Assembly (NCBI RefSeq): GCF_014395225.1
Contig: NZ_CP060723.1
Coordinates: 5,208,001 to 5,272,000 of the forward strand
Length of the DNA: 64,000 nt
Direction of reading: 5' to 3'
Source: Pedobacter roseus
Lineage (GTDB): Bacteria > Bacteroidota > Bacteroidia > Sphingobacteriales > Sphingobacteriaceae
Within the stretch, counting starts at the first letter, position 1; each line of letters begins with the position of its first letter. Below the pieces are notes generated by a model. It saw only the letters and a list, made by a program, of their open reading frames with translations, searched no databases and was not told the origin of the DNA. The position numbers were made by a program, and so were the translations under genes. Of the stretch, positions 1 through 8,551 are shown piece by piece.

Positions 1-2
1 TG

Positions 3-2189
3 ATCAAACAATATGGTTCAATGGAGAACATTATTGCCAACTCACACGAATTAAAAGGCAAACAACGCGAAAACGTAGAAAACTTTGCAGAACAAGGACT
101 GATCTCCAAAAAACTGGCGACTATCTTATTGGATGTTCCCGTTGAACTTGATGAGGCCAGCCTGGAACTTTGCGATCCGAGCCGCGACTTGCTGGAACCA
201 TTATTCACAGAATTAGAATTCAGAACTTTAGGCCGAAGGGTATTTGGAGATGAATTTTCGGTTACCACGGCACGTTTTCAGGAAGGTACCCAAACCGATC
301 TTTTTGGCAATCAATCGGGAGAGGCCATACAATATACCAATACACTTGAGGAGGAACCGGCAGAAAAACTTCCGGCCAAAACCATCGAAAATACGGAACA
401 CGATTACCAATTAATTGATACTGCTGAGCAGCGTGCCGATTTAATTAAATTATTACTTGCCGAAAAACGGATCTCGTTTGATACCGAAACCACCGGCACT
501 GATGCAAACATGGCCGATTTAGTGGGTTTATCATTCTCGATAAAACCCGGCACAGGTTATTATATCCCTGTTCCTGCAGAAAGGGAAGAAGCGCAGCTTA
601 TTGTTGACGAATTTAGGGTGGTATTGGAAAATGAGGCCATCGAAAAAATCGGTCAGAATACCAAATACGATATACTGGTGTTAAAGTGGTATGGCATTCA
701 GGTACAAGGTAAACTTTTCGATACGATGCTGGCCCACTACTTAATCGATCCTGATACCCGCCATGGTATGGATGTGTTGTCAGAAAATTACCTGGGTTAT
801 TCGCCAATTTCGATAACCAAACTAATCGGTGCAAAAGGCAAAAACCAGGGCACCATGCGTGATGTGCCGGTAATTGATGTGGTTGATTATGCCGCTGAAG
901 ACGCCGATGTTACCTTACAGTTAGCCCACATTTTTGAGCCAAAATTAAAAGAATTAAATGCCGCCAAACTGGCCGAAGAAATTGAAAATCCTTTGGTTTA
1001 TGTATTGGCCGATATTGAAAAAGAAGGTGTACGCATTGATATCGAAACCTTACAGGCTTACTCTAAAGAGCTTGAAACTGAAATCGTCAAATTCGAACAG
1101 AATGTTTACGATAAAGCCGGGATTAAATTTAACCTGGCCTCGCCAAAACAGTTAGGTGAGGTGCTGTTTGATAAACTTCAGCTTGACCCGAAAGCCAAAA
1201 AGACCAAAACAGGTCAGTACCAGACCGGAGAAGACGTTTTAATGGCTTTAGCAAGTAAAAGTGATATTGTACAGGATATTTTAGATTTCCGCCAGTTACA
1301 GAAGCTTAAATCAACCTATGTGGATGCTTTACCATTAATGGTTAACCCGAAAACTGGTAGGGTACACACTTCTTACAACCAGGCCGTAGCTGCTACCGGC
1401 AGGTTGAGTTCTAACAATCCGAATTTACAGAACATCCCGATCCGTACCGAACGTGGCAGGGAGGTCCGTAAAGCCTTTATTGCAAGAGATGAAAACCATA
1501 TCCTGTTATCAGCCGATTATTCTCAGATTGAACTTCGCATTATCGCGGAAATCAGTAAAGAGGAAAATATGCTTGATGCATTTAGCAAAGGGATTGATAT
1601 CCACACGGCTACGGCAGCTAAAGTATATGGCGTAAGCATTGAAGAGGTAGATGGAACCCAGCGTAGAAATGCAAAAGCAGTTAACTTTGGTATTATTTAC
1701 GGTCAATCGGCTTTTGGTTTATCTCAGAACCTGGGTATTCCACGTAAAGAGGCGGCAGAAATTATCGAACAATATTTTGCGCAATACCCAGGCATTAAAC
1801 GGTACATGAGCGATACCATGAATTTTGCGCGGGAGAATGGATTTGTAGAAACGATAATGGGCAGAAGACGCTATTTAAGAGACATTAACTCGGCCAACCA
1901 AACGGTAAGGGGTTTTGCAGAACGAAATGCGATTAACGCGCCTATACAGGGCTCTGCTGCCGATATGATTAAGATTGCCATGATCAATATCCATAAAGAA
2001 ATGAAAGTGCAGAATTTGCAATCAACCATGACCATGCAGGTGCATGATGAGTTGGTGTTTGATGTAGTCCGTTCAGAAAAAGAAGTGATGAAAGCCATCA
2101 TTCAGGATAAAATGGCCAATGCCATTAAATTAACGGTGCCTATTGTAGTAGAAATTGGAGAGGGCGATAACTGGCTGGCTGCACACTAA
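3..2189 (+). CDS. polA: DNA polymerase I, 3' part (5' end outside window)
   Basis: Template-directed DNA synthesis and proofreading in repair and Okazaki-fragment processing. The frame is open to the left edge of the window, so the 5' nuclease domain is cut off; what is present is the end of that domain (to about residue 60), the 3'-5' exonuclease domain and the polymerase domain. The exonuclease keeps its acidic residues (FDTETTG near nt 478, the D of LFDTMLAHYL, and YAAEDAD), so proofreading is probably active, unlike in many Gram-positive homologues. Polymerase motif A (SADYSQIELR), motif B (RRNAKAVNFGIIYG) and motif C (QVHDELVFD) are intact. The next gene begins one base after the stop codon, which suggests co-transcription. 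Identification is certain; only the start is missing. Confidence 0.97.
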   Translation: MKQYGSMENIIANSHELKGKQRENVENFAEQGLISKKLATILLDVPVELDEASLELCDPSRDLLEPLFTELEFRTLGRRVFGDEFSVTTARFQEGTQTDLFGNQSGEAIQYTNTLEEEPAEKLPAKTIENTEHDYQLIDTAEQRADLIKLLLAEKRISFDTETTGTDANMADLVGLSFSIKPGTGYYIPVPAEREEAQLIVDEFRVVLENEAIEKIGQNTKYDILVLKWYGIQVQGKLFDTMLAHYLIDPDTRHGMDVLSENYLGYSPISITKLIGAKGKNQGTMRDVPVIDVVDYAAEDADVTLQLAHIFEPKLKELNAAKLAEEIENPLVYVLADIEKEGVRIDIETLQAYSKELETEIVKFEQNVYDKAGIKFNLASPKQLGEVLFDKLQLDPKAKKTKTGQYQTGEDVLMALASKSDIVQDILDFRQLQKLKSTYVDALPLMVNPKTGRVHTSYNQAVAATGRLSSNNPNLQNIPIRTERGREVRKAFIARDENHILLSADYSQIELRIIAEISKEENMLDAFSKGIDIHTATAAKVYGVSIEEVDGTQRRNAKAVNFGIIYGQSAFGLSQNLGIPRKEAAEIIEQYFAQYPGIKRYMSDTMNFARENGFVETIMGRRRYLRDINSANQTVRGFAERNAINAPIQGSAADMIKIAMINIHKEMKVQNLQSTMTMQVHDELVFDVVRSEKEVMKAIIQDKMANAIKLTVPIVVEIGEGDNWLAAH

Positions 2190-2190
2190 T

Positions 2191-3066
2191 ATGAAAACGC
2201 TCTCCATTCTTATTTTAAGTTGCCTGATAACTATTGGCTGTATGGCGCAAAAGAGCGATACACTAATTACTTATAACTTTGGCGACAATTATTATAAAGC
2301 TACTGCTAAAGCGGCAGAAAGCTATAAAGTTTACAAAAAGGACAGTCTTTGGATCAGAAAAACTTTTAACGGCAAACAGGCTTTAACTAAAACGGAGATC
2401 TTTAGCGATAAAAAACTAAAAACATTAAACGGCGAATATCTTGAATATGAAGATGGAAAAGTTTCATTAAAAGGATTTTACCTGAATAACAAAAAGACAG
2501 GCCTTTGGACAAGTTTTGATGCTGATGATAAGCCAAAGGAAACCAAAACATTTAAGGAAGATGAGCTCAACGGGCCTTACACCAGCTATTGGAAAGATGG
2601 CAGCCCAAAAACAAGTGGAAACTATACCGATGATAAGAAAACCGGTGAGTGGAAGATCAATTACGAAAACGGTAAGCTTGCACTTAAAGAGTTATATGAT
2701 GCCAGAAATAAAGTAACGGATAGTACCTACCTGGATATAGATGGGGATCCGGTTGCCAAAGCCGATATTACAACCGAACCATCATTCCCTGGCGGCATGA
2801 AAAAGTTTTATATGTATCTCGGTAAAAGTATCCGGTATCCGCTTGAAGCCCGGAACAGTAAGGCCCAGGGAAAAGTTTACTTATCATTTCTGGTAAGTAG
2901 CACGGGCAAAATAGAAGGGATTAAAGTAATTTCTGCACCTCACATCAGCTTAGCTGAAGAAGCCATTAAGGTAATGGAACAATCTCCAGACTGGATTCCG
3001 GCTACCTTGTTCGGAAAACCGGTCACCGTGCCTTACAACATCAATATTAACTTTACGATAAATTAG
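2191..3066 (+). CDS. TonB C-terminal domain protein with MORN-like repeats
   Basis: Probable envelope protein of 291 aa. The ATG one base after the polA stop gives a clean signal sequence (MKTLSILILSCLITIGCMAQ), so I prefer it to a start inside polA. Residues about 75-170 hold three to four MORN/YwqK-like repeats (patterns such as GxYxxYxxGxxxxxGxY, KTGLW, KTGEWKxNYENGKL). Residues about 200-291 form a TonB C-terminal-like domain starting at FPGGMKKFY with the conserved YPxEAxxxxxxGxVxxxFxV pattern. There is no N-terminal TonB membrane anchor or proline-rich span, so it is not a canonical TonB; this MORN plus TonB_C architecture is common in Bacteroidota and its role is unknown. The cysteine at residue 17 could be a lipobox. 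Confidence 0.8.
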   Translation: MKTLSILILSCLITIGCMAQKSDTLITYNFGDNYYKATAKAAESYKVYKKDSLWIRKTFNGKQALTKTEIFSDKKLKTLNGEYLEYEDGKVSLKGFYLNNKKTGLWTSFDADDKPKETKTFKEDELNGPYTSYWKDGSPKTSGNYTDDKKTGEWKINYENGKLALKELYDARNKVTDSTYLDIDGDPVAKADITTEPSFPGGMKKFYMYLGKSIRYPLEARNSKAQGKVYLSFLVSSTGKIEGIKVISAPHISLAEEAIKVMEQSPDWIPATLFGKPVTVPYNININFTIN

Positions 3067-3168
3067 ATTTTTAAAAAAAATAAAAATATTCGTTATCTTC
3101 ATTAAAACTTCATATCAATTAATGAATTTTATATCAACAAAAAACGAGTAAAACAAAAATCGAAAATT

Positions 3169-3507
3169 ATGAAAAAGTTATTGAGTTTAATCGCAATCGC
3201 AGCATTTGGTTTAACCACAGCATTTGCTCAAACACCAGCAACAACCGCTCCAGCTAAAGCTAAAATGGTTGCTAAAAAAGAAGTAAAAACTACAACTGCA
3301 CCAGTAAAAGCAGGTGTAAAACAAGAGGCTAAAAAAGTAGAAACTAAAACTACTACTACAGCTGCTAAAGTAAAAGCAGATGGCACTCCGGATATGCGTT
3401 TTAAAGAAAACAAAGCAAAAGCAGTAACTAAAGTTGCCGGTCCAACCAAAAAAGACGGTACAGCTGATATGCGCTATAAAGCAAACAAAGCTGCTAAAAA
3501 GAATTAG
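3169..3507 (+). CDS. small secreted Ala/Lys/Thr-rich protein with DGTxDMRxKxNKA repeats
   Basis: 112-aa precursor with a clear Sec signal peptide (MKKLLSLIAIAAFGLTTAFAQ). The mature part is of low complexity (Ala, Lys, Thr, Val) and strongly basic, then ends in two copies of the motif K-x-DGT-x-DMR-(F/Y)-K-x-NKA at about residues 69-84 and 94-109. No catalytic signature is visible. I have the impression that the DGTPDMRYKxNK motif recurs in other Sphingobacteriaceae small secreted proteins, but no function is known to me. It is a single-gene unit, followed by a strong terminator, and its many AAA/GCT/ACT codons suggest high expression (inference). Confidence 0.75.
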   Translation: MKKLLSLIAIAAFGLTTAFAQTPATTAPAKAKMVAKKEVKTTTAPVKAGVKQEAKKVETKTTTTAAKVKADGTPDMRFKENKAKAVTKVAGPTKKDGTADMRYKANKAAKKN

Positions 3508-3527
3508 GTTCAGGTTTATAATTTGAA

Positions 3528-3560
3528 GGGTCTCTAATGAAAATTAGAGGCCCTTTTTTG
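3528..3560 (+). terminator. rho-independent terminator
   Basis: Eleven-pair stem (GGGTCTCTAAT / ATTAGAGGCCC, one G-T pair) with a four-base loop, followed by six T. It closes the small secreted repeat protein. Confidence 0.85.
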
Positions 3561-3735
3561 TTTATTATCCTTCCGACCAGAGCGCGACAAAATTCTTTAT
3601 TCATATTTAAAGATTTCGCTACTATAGCGGCTGTCATGGCTACCAAATCAATTTGCACAATTTTATCGCGCTTTTAAAACCTTTTCACGTGTTGTTGGTT
3701 TTATCTGGCAATACCAGACCAAATATTGTCGTCAA

Positions 3736-5088
3736 TTGACATTACCATTTAAATTAACCGGCTTGGAAACACAAGAAAAATATACAAAGGAGCGGAAGTC
3801 TTTTCTTCCTAAATTGCTGCTTATACTAGCCCTTGCATTGCTGCTTGGTGCTGAAGGTTACTTTGGGTTCAGGTTACATGAACTTTCCGATCAACAGGAG
3901 CACATTAAGAAAGATTACTCGAATATCAACAACATTACTTACGGGCTGTTTTCGGTACAGCAGTGGAAGGATAATGTATCAAAGATTGTGCACCATCAGG
4001 TAGGTAACCTGAAAATGACCAAAAAGCAAAAAAAGGTGTTGCAACATGAAGTTGAACAGGTATTGCTTGCATTGATCAATAAAGCAGAAGGCCTTGTAAA
4101 TAAACCCAAAAAGACTTTAAGTGGGAAGATACAGAAATTCGCCATTAAAAATTTCGTGAATTCTGATAGTATAAAAGCGCAGGTGCCTGGCTTTGCAAGG
4201 AAAATTATTGCTGAGGTAGATAACCCTAAGAACAAAAAGCAGTTAAGTAAAATGGCCATTGGCGAGTTTAATGAAATTGCCAATGAAGAAAAAAAAGATA
4301 GTGCGTTTGTTGCAAATGCAGCCGCAATTAAAACGATGTACCAGAAATACCATGTGTCTTCTACTGAGCTTTTGAATAAAAAATTAGTCGCATCGCTGGA
4401 TGAAATTCGTGGTAAAACTTATGCATATTCTTTTGGGATGCTTGCCTGTGTTGTGGTGGTGCTCGGATTTTGGTGGGGCCTCCGCAAACGGAGAGACCTG
4501 CATGTTACCCTTTTTGTAATGTCGCTGTTTTTTGCCTTTATCCTCTTAGCGGTTGGACTTACGGCTTCGATGATCGAGGTTGATGCCAGGATCAGGTCGC
4601 TTGATTTTGTATTATTGGGCGAGCACATATTGTTTAAAGATCAGGTGCTGTTTTTTCAGAGCAAGAGCATTATGGACGTAGTTAGGGTATTGATTAGTCA
4701 ACCTGGAATCGATTCAATACTGGTAGGCGTGCTGATATTGGTTTTTAGTATCCTTTTTCCTGTGGTTAAGCTCAGCTCAACAGGTATCCACCTTTTAGGC
4801 AATAAACGGTTGGCTGAAAACGGAGTGATTAAATATTTTGCTTTCCAATCTGGCAAGTGGAGTATGGCCGATGTAATTGTAATTGCCATTCTGATGGCCT
4901 ATATCGGGCTAAACGGACTGCTTGAAGGGCAGTTACAAGCCTTGAATATTAAAAATGATTCGCTTACCATCTTAACCACCAACAATACATCCCTGCAGCC
5001 TGGGTACATTATATTTATCAGTTTCGTGCTTTATGGACTCATTTTATCGACAATATTGAAGTTCATTACACCACATGATGCCCATTAA
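3736..5088 (+). CDS. PqiA-like integral membrane protein (first of a tandem pair)
   Basis: About 450-aa inner-membrane protein. One N-terminal membrane segment (about 28-48) is followed by a charged, non-membrane region (about 50-225) and then by roughly five hydrophobic segments. The C-terminal part resembles the PqiA (paraquat-inducible protein A) domain: a GKWSMADVxVIAILMAYIGL segment, then a polar stretch and LQPGYxxFISFVLYxLxLS, matching the W-S-M-x-(D/E)-V and PGxxxF landmarks of that family. The Cys pairs of classical PqiA zinc ribbons are not present. It is about 40 percent identical by eye to the gene immediately downstream. The frame has no ATG at its start: TTG at 3736 is used here, and TTG at 3763 would align better with the paralogue. 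Function in envelope lipid transport or stress is inferred from family only. Confidence 0.7.
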   Translation: MTLPFKLTGLETQEKYTKERKSFLPKLLLILALALLLGAEGYFGFRLHELSDQQEHIKKDYSNINNITYGLFSVQQWKDNVSKIVHHQVGNLKMTKKQKKVLQHEVEQVLLALINKAEGLVNKPKKTLSGKIQKFAIKNFVNSDSIKAQVPGFARKIIAEVDNPKNKKQLSKMAIGEFNEIANEEKKDSAFVANAAAIKTMYQKYHVSSTELLNKKLVASLDEIRGKTYAYSFGMLACVVVVLGFWWGLRKRRDLHVTLFVMSLFFAFILLAVGLTASMIEVDARIRSLDFVLLGEHILFKDQVLFFQSKSIMDVVRVLISQPGIDSILVGVLILVFSILFPVVKLSSTGIHLLGNKRLAENGVIKYFAFQSGKWSMADVIVIAILMAYIGLNGLLEGQLQALNIKNDSLTILTTNNTSLQPGYIIFISFVLYGLILSTILKFITPHDAH

Positions 5089-5122
5089 AACATTTCATTT
5101 TTAGCTGTTTGATCAATTATTT

Positions 5123-6457
5123 ATGGCAACGATAACAAATACCCCACAAGATATACCGAAAAAGAAAAGCAGGATTGCCCCTATTGTGCTTATTGCTGCA
5201 CTGAGCATCCTTTTGTTTGGAGAGGCTTATTTTGGCTACAGGTTCCATCAGCTTTCTGTGGAGCAAAAACATGTTAAGGAAGATTTCAGTCTATCAAACA
5301 ACATCACTTTTGGGATATTTTCTGTCGACCGATGGGGAGAGAAAATTTCGGCAGTTGTTGACCGCAGGGTGAAAGGTTTTAACCTTACGGCGAAGCAAAA
5401 AACAGAAATGCGGAAAGAGGTGGAGAACGAACTGCACGGCCTTGTAAATAAAGCTGTATCTGAAATAACCAAACCACAGAAGAGCCTTGGTGGCAAGCTT
5501 AAAAAACTGGCTTTTAAAAGTTTTGTAGATGTAGATGAACTTCATGCGCAAGTACCTTCTTTCGCTAAAACGATTGTAACCAAGATTACCAGTCCCACCA
5601 GCTTGAAAAGGTTAAAAGGAATTGCCACCAGTAAAGTAGATGAGCTGGAAGCGCAAACCTACGACAGTACAGATACGACCATTACCACTGTTGAGCAAAA
5701 TATCTACCATAAATACCATGTAACAAATGCAAAAGCTTTTGATAGCTTGGTGAATACGAGGTTGGCAGAGATAAAAAAAGACAGTTTGCAATATGCACTT
5801 GGGATGCTTGGTTGCGTAGCCATTGCTTTAGTATTATGGTTATTCTTGAGAAAAAAAGTGCAATTACATGTACCCTTATTTATCATGTCGCTTTTATTCG
5901 CAGCCATTTTGCTTACTGTTGGCGTTACCTCACCCATCATCGAGGTTGATGCCCGCATTCAAACCTTGGAGTTTGCCTTACTAGGTGATAAAATTGCCTT
6001 TACCAATCAGGTACTTTTCTTTCAGAGCAAGAGCATTTTAGGGATTATCGGAACATTGATTGAGCAGCCCAAGCCTGATGCCGTATTGGTAGGTGTATTA
6101 CTGCTTATTTTTGTGGTTGTTCTTCCTCTGTTAAGAATTGTCGCCAGGGGTGTTCATGTATCCTGTGGCCACCTTTTTGGTAGCCGAAAAGTGTTACGGT
6201 TTCTGGCATTTGATCTTGGTAAATGGGATATGGCCGATGTAATGGTGGTTGGCGTTGCGATGACTTATATTGGTCTTAACGGGATCTTAAAAAGCCAACT
6301 CTCTGGGCTTAACATGCAAAATGATACACTAAAAACCGTAACGGCAAATAATTCGGCCCTGCAGCTTGGTTTTTTTGTGTTTGTAGCTTATGTAATCTAC
6401 ACCATAGTGCTCTCGTCTATACTGAAGCGTATTGATGAACAAAACGGTCCATGTTAA
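5123..6457 (+). CDS. PqiA-like integral membrane protein (second of a tandem pair)
   Basis: 444-aa paralogue of the preceding gene, 34 bases downstream and evidently in the same operon. It has the same layout: N-terminal membrane segment (about 20-40), soluble charged domain (about 45-220), and a polytopic C-terminal half with PqiA-type landmarks (GKWDMADVMVVGVAMTYIGL, then LQLGFFVFVAYVIY). Conserved blocks shared by both copies are YFGxRxHxLS near residue 35, NNITxGxFSVxxW, VDARIxxLxFxLLG and QVLFFQSKSI. Divergence between the copies is spread along the protein, so the duplication is not recent. A terminator follows. No MCE-domain (PqiB-like) partner or PqiC-like lipoprotein is adjacent. Confidence 0.7.
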   Translation: MATITNTPQDIPKKKSRIAPIVLIAALSILLFGEAYFGYRFHQLSVEQKHVKEDFSLSNNITFGIFSVDRWGEKISAVVDRRVKGFNLTAKQKTEMRKEVENELHGLVNKAVSEITKPQKSLGGKLKKLAFKSFVDVDELHAQVPSFAKTIVTKITSPTSLKRLKGIATSKVDELEAQTYDSTDTTITTVEQNIYHKYHVTNAKAFDSLVNTRLAEIKKDSLQYALGMLGCVAIALVLWLFLRKKVQLHVPLFIMSLLFAAILLTVGVTSPIIEVDARIQTLEFALLGDKIAFTNQVLFFQSKSILGIIGTLIEQPKPDAVLVGVLLLIFVVVLPLLRIVARGVHVSCGHLFGSRKVLRFLAFDLGKWDMADVMVVGVAMTYIGLNGILKSQLSGLNMQNDTLKTVTANNSALQLGFFVFVAYVIYTIVLSSILKRIDEQNGPC

Positions 6458-6516
6458 TAATTGAATATAGATCATTAAGAAAGTTATAGTAGAAGAACAG
6501 ATTTGATTTTAAACAA

Positions 6517-6547
6517 AAAGACCCTGAAACATGTTCAGGGTCTTTTT
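6517..6547. terminator. bidirectional terminator between convergent genes
   Basis: Perfect ten-pair stem (AGACCCTGAA / TTCAGGGTCT) flanked by A-rich sequence on the left and a T run on the right, between the PqiA-like pair and the convergent DUF4834 gene; it can serve both. Confidence 0.85.
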
Positions 6548-6798
6548 TATTTTACTTCCTCGTAATCTACAAAATCGCCGAGTTTATCTGTTTTACTTTG
6601 ATCGGGTTTTGGAGGCATATAATCTATCGAGATAGAACCTTCTGGTTTCGATCGTCTCTGTTGTTGCTGTTGTCCTGTTGCCTGACTCTGCATTTTGCCG
6701 GCCAGGTTATTAAACAGCATAGGTAGAATCAGCCTGATCAACATTCTGATCAGCCAAAGCACCAATATTGTGATGAAAATGAATTTTATTAATACCAT
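6547..6798 (-). CDS. DUF4834 family small membrane protein
   Basis: 83-aa protein with one long N-terminal membrane segment (residues about 4-28, rich in Ile/Leu/Val), followed by a polar, Gln-rich linker (five Gln in a row around residue 45) and an acidic tail ending GDFVDYEEVK. Length, single membrane anchor and the terminal DY-E-V signature fit the Bacteroidota family DUF4834, whose function is unknown. It likely faces the cytoplasm with its tail (inference). It shares the terminator at its 3' end with the convergent membrane-protein pair. Confidence 0.7.
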   Translation of the reverse strand: MVLIKFIFITILVLWLIRMLIRLILPMLFNNLAGKMQSQATGQQQQQRRSKPEGSISIDYMPPKPDQSKTDKLGDFVDYEEVK

Positions 6799-6927
6799 TC
6801 TTTAATTTACTGTTGTTACAAATATAGACGTCATAAAATTTATTTTGTTACTTTTTTAGCCTTTAATTGCAATTTCATTACAATATAATACGCAAATACG
6901 CCTATAATGGTTTTAACAAAACCTTCA

Positions 6928-7125
6928 TTAGTCTCCAACTATCTCAGCAACGCGACCAACCTGGCCGTCTTCGAGCCGCACTTTTATCCCTCTCGAATGA
7001 AATGCTGAAGAAGTAAGAAGATCTTTAACTACCCCGTAAGTGATATTTCCTGACCTTTGATCTTTCTTCAAAATAATTCCGACTTCTAATCCTGGATAAA
7101 TGTCTTTTCTGTTTTGCCCGTCCAT
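6928..7125 (-). CDS. ywbE: YwbE family protein
   Basis: 65-aa protein matching Bacillus subtilis YwbE (DUF2196) almost end to end: GQNRKDIYPGLEVGIILKKD, then RSGNITYGVVKDLLT and the C-terminal GIKVRLEDGQVGRVAEI. The ATG at 7125 is chosen because the family starts exactly at M-x-GQ-x-R; an in-frame ATG eleven codons earlier would add unrelated residues. The predicted fold is a small beta-barrel, and the family is of unknown function. It stands alone between the DUF4834 gene and the DUF3472 gene, on the same strand as both. Confidence 0.9.
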   Translation of the reverse strand: MDGQNRKDIYPGLEVGIILKKDQRSGNITYGVVKDLLTSSAFHSRGIKVRLEDGQVGRVAEIVGD

Positions 7126-7180
7126 TTTGCTGTAATAAGTTGATGATAAAAGCTCCAAAAATCCATAATTATTTTGAATG

Positions 7181-8473
7181 TTAAGGCAATTTGCTGAAAT
7201 CTATTTCTGGTTTCTTGCCATTGGAGGTTCTGTTGAGGATTTTTCTCGGTGTGGTATAATCGTTAAAGAAACCACCGTTTTTTAAATAGAATGCCCCTTT
7301 TTCCGTTCCTCCCTGATAATCCATCCGGTATCCCTTCATTCCCGTATTATCGGTGGTAAAACGTGCTGATTTTAACTCGCTCCAAACGCCTTTATCATCG
7401 CAGATCCATTGATTATCGAACAATACTTTTCTCGATAAATCGCCTTGAACAGGCGAAAAGTTTTCTAAAAAGGAATGGAAACGTTTAAGGTAGGTTTTAG
7501 TCTGTGGCCTGCTGAAACTGGCAATCAACTGCCATTTATTGTTTTCCGGAGCAAAGAAATAAGCGGTGTATGTGGTAACGCTATCTTTTCCGGGTACGCC
7601 ATGAAGCAGGAATTTATAGGTATTTCCTGCTTTCCAAAGGTAATTTAAATAACTCTGGCCTCCTGCACCTTCGTTACCAAATTCTCCTGTGTGTACACTT
7701 TCGCCTTTCTTTAACATTTTAATTTTGTGCGATTCTGGTATACTTTTAGGATCGTCGGTATTGAAAGGGCTCCATACCGAAAATAGGATATGCCTTTCGG
7801 TCGGGCTGTTTACCTGCATGCCAAAATAACCTTCACCAAAACCGCAAGCCATAAAATAAGAGCCAAGGATATCTTCGCCTTTTGGGACGGTTACTTCATT
7901 ATAGTACCATTCTGCATTTACATTGTCGGGCTGTTGATAATTTAAATGAACAGATGGTCCACGCCTGCCCCAATGGAAGAAATTGCCTTCATTGTTTTTT
8001 ACATAAGCGGTTTTTCCTTCTGTTGCCGTTCCATTGATGGTTAAGGTTTGGATGGAAGGAAAGTTAGCAACGCTTTTGTTTATCCCCTTTATGGTGATGG
8101 CAACATAGCCGGTATCTTTGATTGTCCACTCGCCAATTTTACCATCAAAAGTTTTGGCTTCATCAAAATTTACTTTTTTTGGTTGATTTTTAATAGAAAA
8201 TTCTAGTGTCGATTGCCCTTCGATAACCAGTTTATCGCTAAGCGAAATAACCAGCTTGCCTGGCTTTGAAACCCTGAGATAAGCCGTAAAATACTCATTC
8301 GGGTTGCTCCAGTTTACGATTCCCTTGTTGGATAACGTTCTTTCCGAATCCTGATGTAAGGAACTGTAGGCATTGCCTGCGAGTGGCAGGGAAATAGTAG
8401 TAGAATTTTGGGCCTGACTTTTCAGACCGATAGCGCCGAGTACGATCAGCGTTACGAGTTTAAAAGATTTCAT
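7181..8473 (-). CDS. secreted DUF3472 domain protein (with DUF5077-like N-terminal domain)
   Basis: 430-aa exported protein; the ATG at 8473 gives a standard signal peptide (MKSFKLVTLIVLGAIGLKSQAQ), so the in-frame ATG eleven codons upstream is rejected. The N-terminal part (about 25-150) resembles DUF5077, a beta-sandwich module; the C-terminal part (about 155-390) resembles DUF3472, with SVHLNYQQPDNVNAEWYYNE, AGGQSYLNYLWKAGNTYKFLLHG and aromatic-rich strands. Such proteins occur in Bacteroidota polysaccharide-degrading contexts and are thought to bind or process carbohydrate, but no activity is established. No glycoside hydrolase is adjacent here. A TAAATTTG -7-like box lies at 8515-8522 on this strand. 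Confidence 0.75.
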   Translation of the reverse strand: MKSFKLVTLIVLGAIGLKSQAQNSTTISLPLAGNAYSSLHQDSERTLSNKGIVNWSNPNEYFTAYLRVSKPGKLVISLSDKLVIEGQSTLEFSIKNQPKKVNFDEAKTFDGKIGEWTIKDTGYVAITIKGINKSVANFPSIQTLTINGTATEGKTAYVKNNEGNFFHWGRRGPSVHLNYQQPDNVNAEWYYNEVTVPKGEDILGSYFMACGFGEGYFGMQVNSPTERHILFSVWSPFNTDDPKSIPESHKIKMLKKGESVHTGEFGNEGAGGQSYLNYLWKAGNTYKFLLHGVPGKDSVTTYTAYFFAPENNKWQLIASFSRPQTKTYLKRFHSFLENFSPVQGDLSRKVLFDNQWICDDKGVWSELKSARFTTDNTGMKGYRMDYQGGTEKGAFYLKNGGFFNDYTTPRKILNRTSNGKKPEIDFSKLP

Positions 8474-8551
8474 TGAATGATTTTTAGATAACTTATTGAA
8501 CTGCAATTGTAACCCAAATTTATCTAAAAACCATTCTTTAAAACTAAATCG

